Source of the DNA: Christensenella sp. UBA7703
Lineage (GTDB): Bacteria; Bacillota; Clostridia; Christensenellales; CAG-138
NCBI GenBank assembly: GCA_002482505.1
Contig: DLGD01000014.1
Location: forward strand, 79,176-143,175
DNA length: 64,000 nucleotides
Direction: 5' to 3'
Both the position numbers and the translations under genes were made by a program. Shown here one piece after another: positions 48,609 to 58,230 of the stretch. The notes beneath the pieces were generated by a model. That model ran no database searches. It was not told the origin of the DNA and saw only the letters and a program-made list of their open reading frames with translations. The number at the start of each line of letters is the position of its first letter. Position 1 is the first letter of the stretch.

Positions 48609-49634
48609 TTACGCGACCTTCTGGTAGTCGACCCAGAGGTAGGTCTCAACCGGTTCGCCCATGATGTACTTCACGGCTGCGTCAACCGCGGTGTGGCTCT
48701 GGCCAATGTGATCGTTGAGCACAGTACCGGTCATGGTGCCGTCCTTAACCATCTGCACGCACTCGGCAAGCGCGTCCACGCCAACCAGATAGATGTCCTT
48801 ACCAACGGTACGGCCCGCGGCGACGATCGCCTGGTAGGCACCCAGCGCCATGCCGTCGTTGTTGCAGAAGATAACGTCGATCTTATTGCCGAACTGTGCG
48901 AGGGCGTTGGCTGCAAGCTCCTGGCCCTTTTCCTGTGCCCAGTCGCCGCGCTGTTTGAACAGCTCTTCGACCTTGATGCCGGCATCCGTCAGCGCCTTGA
49001 TGGAGAACTCGGTGCGGTACTGCGCGTCCACGTTCTCCGGGTCGCCCATGATCATGACATAGCTGACCACGCCGTCGCCGTTCTGGTCGCCCTTGTTGGG
49101 CAGGCTCGCGATGATTTCGCCCTGGTAGGTGCCGCTCTGACGAGCATCGGCGCCAACGTAGCAAATCTTGTCCCATGCCTTCATATCGTCGGCGGAGGGC
49201 TCACGGTTGATGTAGACGACCGGCACGCCGGCTGCCTTGGCTTTGTCGGTGATGGTGGCTGCGGAGGAGGACTGCACGAGGTTGACGATCAGCACGTCCA
49301 CGCCCTGCGCGAGGAAGGTGTCGACCTGGTTGGTCTGCTCGGCCATGTCGCCTTTGCCGTCCACGACGGTGACTTCGTACTTGACGGTGTCGGTCTCAAG
49401 GCTCTTGAGGTAGCTCTCGAGCTCCTGACGGTAGAGGGTCATGAAGTTGTCGTCAAACTTGTAGATGCAAACGCCAACCTTGTAGGTTTTGACGGCATCT
49501 GCTGCGGGTTCTGCTGCCGGTGCTGCTGCTTCCGCTGCGGGCGCTTCTGCTGCGGGGGTTGCTGCCGGTGCTGCGCAGGCAATCGCACTCAGGGCGAACG
49601 CGAGAACGAGCACGAACGTTAGAATTTTCTTCAT
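48609..49634 (-). CDS. Galactose/glucose-type substrate-binding lipoprotein (MglB-like)
   Basis: The 341-residue protein has a lipoprotein signal (Cys in AIACAAP) and an Ala/Glu/Pro-rich linker, followed by a periplasmic-binding-protein fold. DQNGDGVVSYVMIMGD is the calcium-binding loop seen in galactose/glucose-binding proteins. VVYINREPS and FCNNDGMALGAYQAI line the sugar cleft. It is first in the mgl-like operon. The start at 49634 follows GGAGG. Confidence 0.9.
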   Translation of the reverse strand: MKKILTFVLVLAFALSAIACAAPAATPAAEAPAAEAAAPAAEPAADAVKTYKVGVCIYKFDDNFMTLYRQELESYLKSLETDTVKYEVTVVDGKGDMAEQTNQVDTFLAQGVDVLIVNLVQSSSAATITDKAKAAGVPVVYINREPSADDMKAWDKICYVGADARQSGTYQGEIIASLPNKGDQNGDGVVSYVMIMGDPENVDAQYRTEFSIKALTDAGIKVEELFKQRGDWAQEKGQELAANALAQFGNKIDVIFCNNDGMALGAYQAIVAAGRTVGKDIYLVGVDALAECVQMVKDGTMTGTVLNDHIGQSHTAVDAAVKYIMGEPVETYLWVDYQKVA

Positions 49635-49665
49635 TTTCTTTCCTCCAGATTTGATAAGATATGAT

Positions 49666-49680
49666 ACCCGTGTGTCGGGT
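49666..49680. promoter_or_regulatory. Inverted repeat near the MglB-like gene start
   Basis: ACCCG-TGTGT-CGGGT lies about 30 bases before the start codon; it could be an operator or a hairpin affecting translation. Confidence 0.35.
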
Positions 49681-49961
49681 ACATACACATCTTAACGGCG
49701 CTTAATTGTAAAAACCATGCAAAATTCTCGCTGAAACCATCGAAAATCTATGATGATTATGCCGCGGGAGCAAAGAAATTCATATATACAATTGATCCAA
49801 GGCGATTATGCAAAAACTGTAACAAAACGTATGGAAAAGTGAAAAATTCAGATGGAATTGGGAGAATCGTTCTTGTTTTTGGCAGGATGATTGCGGTTTA
49901 TGCGCCTATTATAACGCAGAATGTCTTCCGCGACAATTCTATTTTTTTGAACGAAATGCTC

Positions 49962-49984
49962 AAAAAAACTGCCCGTGTGGGCAG
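49962..49984 (-). terminator. Terminator of the sensor/regulator operon
   Basis: On the minus strand CTGCCCACACGGGCAG forms a stem followed by seven T residues, directly after the second binding lipoprotein gene. Confidence 0.9.
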
Positions 49985-49991
49985 CAGGATA

Positions 49992-51017
49992 CTACGGGAT
50001 GAAGTCCGCCTTCACAACGTACATGGGTGCGCGCACCGTGCGATCCGCGCTGATATCGGCGATTTCTTTCGGGTCTTTGTCCATTGCAAGCGCACATGCA
50101 ATATCAAAGATCAACTTTGCCTGCGCGGCATAGTCGATCACCACGGTACCGAGCATCTTGCCTTCCTTGACGGCGGCAAGCCCCGCGGGCGTTCCGTCGA
50201 TTCCCACGATGTTGTTAAAGCTCAAGCCACGCCGTTCGACTGTGTCGACCACGCCCAGCGCCATATCGTCATTGTTGCAGATGATGAGCTCAATCTGGTC
50301 GCCGTATTTCTCAAAATACTGGTCGGAGAGCGCGGCAGCCTGGCTGCGCACCCAGCTTGCGATGCCGCCGTCGAGTTTCTCGAGCTCGATGCCTGCGTCC
50401 TTGAGTGTCTGCACCGAAACCTCGGTGCGAATCATTGCGTCCTGATGGCGGATTTCGCCTTCGATGATGATGTATTGTACGATGCCGTCGCCGTTTTTAT
50501 CGAATCGCGCGGGGTCTGCATTGTATGCGTCCACGACGATCTGCCCTTCGAGTCTGCCGTTTTCGGCTGGATCGGTGCCGATATAGTAGACGCGATCCCA
50601 CTTTTGCAAATCTTCCTGCACCGGCTCGCGGTTGAAGAAGACGACGGGGATATCCGCGTCCATCGCGCGGTCGATCGTATAGGAAGCATCGGTGCGATCC
50701 ACGAGATTGACGCAGAGCACATCGTAATTCATCGCGACAAAGCGGTCAATCTGCTTGTTCTGGTTGGTTTGGTTCTCCTGCGCATCGGTGAGATTCACAT
50801 ACACGCGTATGCCCGTATCCTGTTCGTAACGCGCGGCAATCTCCGTCAGCGAGAGCATCATGTTGGAGATGAAGGTATCGTCTTTGTTATAGATTGCAAC
50901 GCCGAGGCTGATGGATGGCTCCTGCTCCGGGTCGTTGTTTGCGCAGCCCAAAAGAGGCAGGCAGAGCAGGGCCATCGTGACCGACAGCGCCCGCTTTACA
51001 GTGCGAGAAAGTTTCAT
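49992..51017 (-). CDS. Second galactose-binding-type lipoprotein
   Basis: The 341-residue protein is a paralogue of the product of 48609, with lipobox LPLLGCANN and a calcium loop DKNGDGIVQYIII. It is encoded with the sensor genes, not with the permease, and is cut off from them by a terminator. It may bind the same sugar for sensing or deliver it to the transporter at 45912. The start at 51017 follows AAGGAGGT. Confidence 0.88.
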   Translation of the reverse strand: MKLSRTVKRALSVTMALLCLPLLGCANNDPEQEPSISLGVAIYNKDDTFISNMMLSLTEIAARYEQDTGIRVYVNLTDAQENQTNQNKQIDRFVAMNYDVLCVNLVDRTDASYTIDRAMDADIPVVFFNREPVQEDLQKWDRVYYIGTDPAENGRLEGQIVVDAYNADPARFDKNGDGIVQYIIIEGEIRHQDAMIRTEVSVQTLKDAGIELEKLDGGIASWVRSQAAALSDQYFEKYGDQIELIICNNDDMALGVVDTVERRGLSFNNIVGIDGTPAGLAAVKEGKMLGTVVIDYAAQAKLIFDIACALAMDKDPKEIADISADRTVRAPMYVVKADFIP

Positions 51018-51074
51018 AACCATACCTCCTTGAAGGATGATCTGCATTTCGTACGTTTGCAAGAAAACATTGCG

Positions 51075-51995
51075 TCAGGAGATCGGGAATAGGATATGCC
51101 GCAGCGGCTCGTCATACAGATGCGCCGCGTCCGCCACATAGCACGCCAGAATCTGGCCGTACTCCGTGTTGCGGTTTTCAATCGCGTCCACCGCGCTCTT
51201 GAGCGCAAGATAGCCCATCGCGTAGTCGTCTTCGACGATCAGGCGGCGGATCGCGCCGGATTCCAGATAGGAGAGCAGCGCGTTGGTGTAGCCGATGCCA
51301 TAGAGTGCTTGCTGTCCGGTCTTTCGCATGCTCACGAGCGACTCCAGCGTGGGTTCGTCCAGCGCGGCAACGGCGACCCCGCTCGGTAGTTTTGCCCATT
51401 CGGAGGAGCTTGCGTCCCATTCGGATGTATAGTCCACACCCTGTTGCTGCATGACGTCGACAAAACCCGCTTCGCGGAGGCGGATGCGCGCGTTGTCGAG
51501 GCTTGCGCGGATCACGCAGCGCGTCACGCCATCGTGAATCATCTCGTTGGCGAGCATGCGCCCCATCTCGGTGTCGTCCGTGGAGATGCTGCGTATGGCG
51601 GAAGAGCCGTTCCAAACGGTGCCAAGCGAGATCACGGGGACAGAGATGGAAGACAGGTCAAGTTGCTCGGATAGGCTTGGGTTTTGCTGCAGGTTGATGA
51701 TGATCGCATCGGTGTCCGCCTCCAGCTCGCGCTCCAAAGAGTTTCGCTGCTGTTCGGTCGTCATGCCGCTGTGCAGCGCAATCACCTGCAGGTCGATGTT
51801 GTAGTCCCGCGCCGCGCGGTCCAGCCCTTTCCAGACGTTCTGGCTGTAGTCGCCCTGCACGTCGTCGGTGATAATCGAAACGCGGTAAACCCGCACGTCG
51901 TCGTGTCCGCTGAAGGTGCGTATCACGATGACGCTCAGCAGGCAAACGAGGATTGCTGTCACGAGGATGAATGCGGTTTTTTCACTTTTTCCCAA
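51075..51995 (-). CDS. Membrane-anchored sugar-binding sensor protein
   Basis: The 306-residue protein has one N-terminal helix (FILVTAILVCLLSVIVI) and a periplasmic-binding-protein fold (VSIITDDVQGDYSQ, LEADTDAIIINLQQNP, VPVISLG). It resembles XylFII-type sensors that deliver sugar occupancy to LytS kinases in clostridia. It overlaps the kinase gene by 14 bases, so stoichiometric production is likely. Confidence 0.82.
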   Translation of the reverse strand: MGKSEKTAFILVTAILVCLLSVIVIRTFSGHDDVRVYRVSIITDDVQGDYSQNVWKGLDRAARDYNIDLQVIALHSGMTTEQQRNSLERELEADTDAIIINLQQNPSLSEQLDLSSISVPVISLGTVWNGSSAIRSISTDDTEMGRMLANEMIHDGVTRCVIRASLDNARIRLREAGFVDVMQQQGVDYTSEWDASSSEWAKLPSGVAVAALDEPTLESLVSMRKTGQQALYGIGYTNALLSYLESGAIRRLIVEDDYAMGYLALKSAVDAIENRNTEYGQILACYVADAAHLYDEPLRHILFPIS

Positions 51996-53877
51996 CGTTG
52001 CCCACCTCCTCTGTTTCGCAGCGGATCACCGGCAGCACAAGCGTGATGCAGGTGCCGACATCCGGCTCGCTCTCGATCAGGACGCCGTATTGATCGCCAA
52101 AGTAGAGCTTGATGCGCTCGTTTACGTTCTTGAGTCCGACGCCGGAGCCTTTTGAGACCGGCGTGTTTTCGATCAATAAGCGCTCCACCACATCCGGCGT
52201 CATACCAAGGCCGTTGTCTGCAACCGAAAGGTGCAGTTCCTCGCCATCAATGCGTGCGGAGATGGTGATTTTTCCGTCGCCGTCCATGAAGTCCATGCCG
52301 TGATAGATCGCGTTTTCTGCCAGCGGTTGCACGACGAGTTTGATGATGGAGAGATTTTTGACCTCTTCATCCATCACGATCTCGTAGGAGAATTTGTTTT
52401 TGTAGCGCATTTTCTGAATCGTCAGATAGTTTTGCACATGCTCCAGCTCATCCCGCACGGGGATGATATTCTTGCCGCGGCTGAGGCTGATGCGAAAGAG
52501 CCTTGCCAGCGCGGTGACGATATGCACCGCTTCCTTGGGTTGCTCTTTTTCAATCATCCAGACGATGATATCCAGCGCGTTGTATAAGAAATGCGGGTTG
52601 ATCTGGCTTTGCAGCGCATCCAGCTCGCTCTTCTGTTTCTGTTCGTGCTCTAGGACGATGTCGTTGGTGAGCTGATGCAGCTGATCCACCATGCCCTGAA
52701 TCGATGCGCCAAGATGGCGAATCTCATACGAACCGCCCTGATAGATCGCGGCTTTACCCGCGTCGCCATACTCCACGGACTGCACCGACTGCTCCAAATG
52801 TTTGATTGGCGCGGTCAGTTTGCGGGAGATATAGGAGTTGATCAGAATGACGATGTCAAAGAGGAACAGGAAGATGAACAGGACGAGCAAGAGGTTATCG
52901 AGCTGATTGAGCACAAGCCCCTGCTGCGGAATAACACCGACGATGCGCCAGCCGGTGTAACCGACCGTGCGGACGATGATGGAGCGGGACTCACCCTCAA
53001 ATTTTTCGATATGTCCGCCGTCGTGATACGTTGCGGCGACGATGTTATTCTCTTTGGCCAGACCGGAAGCGATCAACTGCTGCTCCGGATGATAGATCAG
53101 TTCGCCGTTTGCGTCCATCAGGTAGAGATACCCGCCGTTTGCAAGGGAGACATGGTCAAACAACTCGGTCAAGCTATTGTATTTGAGGTCGATCAGCAGC
53201 ACGCCCTGCATGGTGCTCTTCCCGCTCGTGATCTCCACGGCGGAGGAGAGGGAGATCACGCGGATGAAGCGGTGCTCTGCGTTGACAAACAGATTTTGAA
53301 TCCCGGGCGGGGAGAAATGCAGGTTTTCCGTGCGATCCAGCGCCTTTTGAAACCACGGCGCGTCGGTGACCTTCACGCCCTGCTTACTCAGCGCGGGCGG
53401 CGCGGTCGCGAGGAGGTTGCCGTCCGAATCATACAGCGCAATGTTTTCCACATAGCTGACATAGGTGCCGTAGAGCAACTGTAGTTCGGAGTTGATGGAG
53501 TCGTTCTCGATATCGACGTTTTTGATGACGTTATAGTAGATTGCGTTAGAGAGACGGAGCATATCGCGCAGATAGGTATCGACAGACTGGTTGACCTGCT
53601 TGACGAGCATCTCGTTCTCGCTCTGGATCGTCTGTTCCAGTTGGCGGGAGAAATTCAGATAAAACAGCACGCCGGTGAGCACCATCGCGACGATTGCGCT
53701 GACGGTGAAGGAAAGGAAGACCGTATAACGGATGCTCGAACGCTCCGATCGCGAAACGAGCCTTCCGGAAAGATCGCGAAACAACGACTTTCCCAATTCG
53801 ATCCACTCCCGTATGCTCCGCTTCGGCCAATGCCGGGCTGTTTGTCCGCTGTCGTTCGTACTTGTCTGTCGCTTCAT
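51982..53877 (-). CDS. LytS/YesM-type sensor histidine kinase
   Basis: The 631-residue kinase has a cytoplasmic N tail, a membrane helix at about 51-73, an extracellular dCache-like domain, a second helix near 325-348, HAMP, and a His_kinase/HATPase pair. QSQINPHFLYNALD carries the phosphorylated His, VQPLAENAIYHG is the N box and DNGLGMT the G1 box. It should phosphorylate the YesN-type regulator 69 bases upstream of it. Confidence 0.93.
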   Translation of the reverse strand: MKRQTSTNDSGQTARHWPKRSIREWIELGKSLFRDLSGRLVSRSERSSIRYTVFLSFTVSAIVAMVLTGVLFYLNFSRQLEQTIQSENEMLVKQVNQSVDTYLRDMLRLSNAIYYNVIKNVDIENDSINSELQLLYGTYVSYVENIALYDSDGNLLATAPPALSKQGVKVTDAPWFQKALDRTENLHFSPPGIQNLFVNAEHRFIRVISLSSAVEITSGKSTMQGVLLIDLKYNSLTELFDHVSLANGGYLYLMDANGELIYHPEQQLIASGLAKENNIVAATYHDGGHIEKFEGESRSIIVRTVGYTGWRIVGVIPQQGLVLNQLDNLLLVLFIFLFLFDIVILINSYISRKLTAPIKHLEQSVQSVEYGDAGKAAIYQGGSYEIRHLGASIQGMVDQLHQLTNDIVLEHEQKQKSELDALQSQINPHFLYNALDIIVWMIEKEQPKEAVHIVTALARLFRISLSRGKNIIPVRDELEHVQNYLTIQKMRYKNKFSYEIVMDEEVKNLSIIKLVVQPLAENAIYHGMDFMDGDGKITISARIDGEELHLSVADNGLGMTPDVVERLLIENTPVSKGSGVGLKNVNERIKLYFGDQYGVLIESEPDVGTCITLVLPVIRCETEEVGNVGKK

Positions 53878-53946
53878 GTTCCGTTTTCTATCGTTTTATG
53901 GCGAATGCTCGCCAGAATATCGCGCGTCGCGGTGACCGGATTTTGT

Positions 53947-55542
53947 TTATTTCCCCCGATATTGCGAAGGGGAAACACCGAATCTGCGCTTGAATACATA
54001 GGAAAAATAGTTTGGCTCGTCATAGCCGACCTGCTGCGCAATGGCATAGGTCTTTTCATCTGTCTCGCGCAACAGCTCCGCCGCGCGGTCCATCCGCAGG
54101 TCGGTTACATACTGCACAAAGCTCTTGCCCGTGTCCTGCTTGAAGATCGAGGAAAAATAGGACTGGCTGATATGCAGGTGCTCGCATACGCGCTCGACCG
54201 AGATATCCCCGTTTGCAAAGTGCTCCGCGATAAACTGCTTGGCTTTTTCAACCAATGTACCCGCCATCGACGAACGCCGCTGGCTCATATAGCCGCAGAT
54301 ACGCAGGCAAACCGCGATGAGCCACTGCTTCAGCGCGGAACGGTCGGCCTTGCCGCCCTCCTGAAAGAGCAGCATGCCTTCGCCGCCCATGATCTCCTCC
54401 GCGGGCAGGTCGTATCGCCCGATGATTTGGCCCAGGGCGTTGAGGATTCCCGTCACATAGGCGCGATATTTCCAGTCTCCCGGCTGCGCGCCGCTAAGTC
54501 CGGTTAAAATCTCCTCGATCTCGGATTCAATCTGCTCGGCGGAACCGAACTTGACCGCCGCAATCAGACGTTGTTCATACCGGCTGTCCAGCATGACGGG
54601 ATGCCGCGTCATGTGCTCCACGTCACGGATATAGATCGCCTTGCCGCCGCCGACCACGCGGACGTATTCCAGCGCGGCGCGTGCCTCAAACAACGATTCC
54701 CTTAGATAGGACACCTCGGTGCAGCGCCGCCCGATGCCCGCCGTGATCTCCACGCCAAAGAGGCTTTTGCACTCCGCGCAGATTTCGTTTGCCGTCATCA
54801 TCATGTTATCCACGGGGTCGGTCGCCCAGCTGGAGACCACGATGACGGTGTAAAAGCTCAAAAATGTGGCGTAGGAACACTTGCCTTCCAGCGCGGCGTC
54901 GATCTGCGCGCGCACGGAGACAGGCAAGAGTTCGGGGGTGATGACGCTGCCCGCCGGAATATGCGCGCTGGTGTCAAAGGCTGCAACGATCATGGGGTTT
55001 GTAATGTCAAGGCGGATGCCGTATTGCGCGATCAGGCGCGCGGCTTCGTCCGCGGGTACGCTCCCGGCGAGGATCTCACGCAGGCACTGGTCGCGCAGCA
55101 GGGGCAGCGCCTGTTCATAGCGCGCGCGGAGCGCTTCCACATCCTGCTTGGCGCGAAACTCCGCGTCCAACCGTGCCTTTGCACGGAGGAGCACCTGCAA
55201 GAGTTCGTCCGCATTCACGGGCTTGAGGACGTATTCCAGCACGTTTAGTTTGATGGCTTCCTTGGCGTATTCAAACTCGTCAAAGCCGGAGAGGATGATA
55301 AGTTTTGTCGCGGGAGAGCGCTTTTGCAGCTCTGCGCCGAGCGTCAGCCCGTCCATATATGGCATCTTGATGTCGGTGAGCACCACGTCCAGATCGAGAA
55401 ACTCTGATTTTTCCAGCGCGTCCTGCCCGTTTTCTGCGGTGGCGACGATGGTAAAGCCGGCGGCATCCCAGTCCACACGGCCTGCAATGCCTTCGCGAAC
55501 CTCATATTCGTCGTCTACAATCATGATACGGTAGTTGCGCAT
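53947..55542 (-). CDS. YesN-type response regulator with AraC DNA-binding domain
   Basis: The 531-residue regulator has a receiver domain (MIVDDEYEVREG, VVLTDIKMPYMDG with Asp near residue 55, Lys in VLKPVNADE), a long central region and a C-terminal AraC/XylS double helix-turn-helix (ISVERVCEHLHISQSYFSS; YAIAQQVGYDEPNYFS). It is the first gene of the sensor operon and likely activates the mgl-like operon. Confidence 0.94.
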   Translation of the reverse strand: MRNYRIMIVDDEYEVREGIAGRVDWDAAGFTIVATAENGQDALEKSEFLDLDVVLTDIKMPYMDGLTLGAELQKRSPATKLIILSGFDEFEYAKEAIKLNVLEYVLKPVNADELLQVLLRAKARLDAEFRAKQDVEALRARYEQALPLLRDQCLREILAGSVPADEAARLIAQYGIRLDITNPMIVAAFDTSAHIPAGSVITPELLPVSVRAQIDAALEGKCSYATFLSFYTVIVVSSWATDPVDNMMMTANEICAECKSLFGVEITAGIGRRCTEVSYLRESLFEARAALEYVRVVGGGKAIYIRDVEHMTRHPVMLDSRYEQRLIAAVKFGSAEQIESEIEEILTGLSGAQPGDWKYRAYVTGILNALGQIIGRYDLPAEEIMGGEGMLLFQEGGKADRSALKQWLIAVCLRICGYMSQRRSSMAGTLVEKAKQFIAEHFANGDISVERVCEHLHISQSYFSSIFKQDTGKSFVQYVTDLRMDRAAELLRETDEKTYAIAQQVGYDEPNYFSYVFKRRFGVSPSQYRGK

Positions 55543-55750
55543 AGAATTACTTTCGAACGGTCAAATGGTGAGATATGTCAGGATTTGGTATGAATTTGCA
55601 GGGACATGCATTCGATTTCTCCGAAAATCTAAATCACATTTTATAGCGTCTGTTTACAGAAAGCAAATGCGGAATTCGGACAGCGCTAATCACGCCTTGT
55701 AAGCATGCGCCTTTTCACTTCGGCAACGGCTGTAGGAAAATCTTCCACAC

Positions 55751-58051
55751 TTATTTTTGCCAGAACTGCGCAAGGCTTTCGGAAAGCGCCTCCTTGTGGC
55801 GAACACGCCGCATGTTCCAATGCGGCGGTAAAAGCGCGCGATAGTCCGAGAGCGAATATCGCGTGTCGATGAGTAGCAGCGCGCCGCGGTCGGTTTCGGT
55901 GCGGATGATGCGCCCGGCCGCCTGCAGCACCTTGCTCATGCCGGGGTATTGATAGGCGTAACGAAACCCGCTTTGATACGTTTCCTCATATGCCTCGCGC
56001 AGCACATCCCGCTCCAGGCAAACCTGCGGCAGCCCGACGCCGACCACGACCGCGCCGCAAAGTCGCTCGGCTGGCAAATCGATCCCCTCGGCAAACACAC
56101 CGCCCATCACGGCAAGACCGATCGTGATTCCCTGCACATCCGGCAGGAACTGTGCAAGAAAATTTGCGCGCGCTTCGTCGTCCATCTTCGGCGACTGCTC
56201 CAAAAACACTGCCTCCGGCAGCAAGTCTCTCAGCAGCGCGGAAAGTTTACTTAGATACGCATGCGAAGGCGCAAAGACAAGATAATTGCCGCGTTCCCCC
56301 GCGTGGACAAACGCGCGGATCGATTCGCAGACGGCGTGCAGCGTCGCTTCCCGCGCGGCAAAGCGCGTGTCCAGCGAGAGATGGTATACCGCAAGGTTTT
56401 CCGGCGGGAAGGGCGAAGGCAGCGCGAGAAACGGCGTTTCCGCCTTGACTCCGCAAAGGTCGCGATAGAACGCAAACGGCGAAAGCGTCGCGGAAAAGAG
56501 AATTTCGCTGCGGCATTTTTTGTAGACCTCGGCGAGTTTTCCCGCGGCATCGGTGCAAAAGAGCGTGATCACCCGCGTGGTTTTTCCGCCCTGATAGAGC
56601 GTTCGATACGGCGCGTCATACAGATCCAGCACAAAACGGAAGGAAGAAAGATCAAAGCTGAGCTGGCGGGCGAGCGCGCGGTCGGCGGGGATGCTGTCCG
56701 CCGAGAGCTGATCCAGCGCGCCTTCCACCGCCTGCGTAAGTGATTCCGGCGGCTCGGCCTGCGCAAGTGGCGGTTCAAGCCCCTCAAACAGCGCGGCAAT
56801 CTGCGCCTCCAGCCGCTTGAGCGCGCGATAGAGCGGCGTTTTACGCTGCTGTTTGGGGATCGAGCGGCGCGTTTCTGTAACCGCGGCAAGCGAGAGCGCG
56901 GCGGAATACATGCCCCGCGCGCGGTCAGGCAGGTTGTGCGCCTCGTCCACGAGCAGCACAAAGCCATTTCGCCCGGTGGTAAAGAAACGCTGCAACCGCA
57001 CGCGCGGGTCGAAGGCATAGTTATAGTCACAGATGATCAAATCGCACGAGAGCGAAAGATCCAGTGAGAGCTCAAACGGGCAAAGAAAGTGCTTTGCTGC
57101 GTGCGCGCGGATGACCTCCGGCGTGAAGATCCCGTCGAGCTGGTTCATGGACGAGAGCGCCTCGCCAAGGCGGTCATAATACCCTTCTGCGCGCGGACAG
57201 TCCCCTTCCCGGCAGATGGGGTGGTCATAGACGCACATCTTTTCCTTGGCGGAGAGGACGACGGTACGCAGGTGCGGTGCATGGATCAGTTTTGCCGCGT
57301 TGACGGCGGCTTCCTGCTGTGTTGTGCGCGCGGTGAGATAAAAAATCTTCGCCGCGTGACCGTCCGCAAGGGCTTTCAGCGCGGGGAAAAGCACCGCCAT
57401 AGTTTTGCCTGTTCCGGTCGGTGCCTGCGCAAGCAGCGCGGATTTTTCGCGGATGGCGTAATACACCTGCGCGGCGAGCTCGTGTTGCCCTTCGCGAAAG
57501 GCGGGATAGGGAAACGCCATCTGGCGCACATCCTCCCGCAGGGCGCGCTCGTGAACAAATTCGGTTTCCAGCAGGTCGAGATACCGCCCGGTGAGGAGCA
57601 GATAAAACGACTCCAGTTCCGCGCGGGAGTGCGTCTCGCAAAACGTCGTGATCTCGCCGGTGTCGAGGTGAAAATAGGTCAAGCAGACCTCGATGGAATC
57701 GGTCTGCGCCGTTTCGCAAAACAGAAACGCATAGCACTTTGCCTGTGCCCAGTGCTGCGGGTCGCCGCCGCCGAGCTGCTCACTCTCGAGATACGTCGTC
57801 TTGATCTCCTCCACGCGGGTTTCGCCATAGAGACGGTCAATTCGCCCGTATACCGTCAGCTCAATGTGCGCGGAACAGACAGTGCCGGAGACGGAGACTT
57901 CGTTTCTCGCGCCGTCCGCCTGAATCGCCTGCAGCGCCTGATGCCCGCGGATGCCGTCGAGCAGGCGCGCGGAAGAGGCCATCGCGGAGAGGCTTCCGGA
58001 GAGCATGACGGTTTCGACGAGTGTTCGAACGGCGACTCTGCGCTTTTCCAA
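55751..58051 (-). CDS. XPD/DinG-like helicase with nuclease-like N-terminal domain
   Basis: The 766-residue protein starts with a PD-(D/E)xK-like region (YGRIDRLYGETRVEEIKTT near residue 68), then a superfamily 2 helicase: Walker A APTGTGKTM near residue 211, VDEAHN box, and four Fe-S cysteines (C-7-C motif around residues 274-287 and FLCPFEL). GVFAEGIDLPAERL and QAAGRIIRTETDRG form the C-terminal helicase motifs. It should unwind and possibly cut DNA in repair. Divergent in length from E. coli DinG. Confidence 0.87.
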   Translation of the reverse strand: MEKRRVAVRTLVETVMLSGSLSAMASSARLLDGIRGHQALQAIQADGARNEVSVSGTVCSAHIELTVYGRIDRLYGETRVEEIKTTYLESEQLGGGDPQHWAQAKCYAFLFCETAQTDSIEVCLTYFHLDTGEITTFCETHSRAELESFYLLLTGRYLDLLETEFVHERALREDVRQMAFPYPAFREGQHELAAQVYYAIREKSALLAQAPTGTGKTMAVLFPALKALADGHAAKIFYLTARTTQQEAAVNAAKLIHAPHLRTVVLSAKEKMCVYDHPICREGDCPRAEGYYDRLGEALSSMNQLDGIFTPEVIRAHAAKHFLCPFELSLDLSLSCDLIICDYNYAFDPRVRLQRFFTTGRNGFVLLVDEAHNLPDRARGMYSAALSLAAVTETRRSIPKQQRKTPLYRALKRLEAQIAALFEGLEPPLAQAEPPESLTQAVEGALDQLSADSIPADRALARQLSFDLSSFRFVLDLYDAPYRTLYQGGKTTRVITLFCTDAAGKLAEVYKKCRSEILFSATLSPFAFYRDLCGVKAETPFLALPSPFPPENLAVYHLSLDTRFAAREATLHAVCESIRAFVHAGERGNYLVFAPSHAYLSKLSALLRDLLPEAVFLEQSPKMDDEARANFLAQFLPDVQGITIGLAVMGGVFAEGIDLPAERLCGAVVVGVGLPQVCLERDVLREAYEETYQSGFRYAYQYPGMSKVLQAAGRIIRTETDRGALLLIDTRYSLSDYRALLPPHWNMRRVRHKEALSESLAQFWQK

Positions 58052-58230
58052 GACGACTCCTTATCGTAAAAGGTTTCTACGGATGCGATGCAAACCAGTA
58101 CAAATGTTTGCTTCGTTAGTATACCACAGCGGCGGAAAGAATACAGCCGTGCTTCCGGCTAGCCTGCCAATCAGTAGAAATAGAGACAAGCAGAGGCTGC
58201 GAATGATCCGGCGGCCTCGTCCACTTGCTG

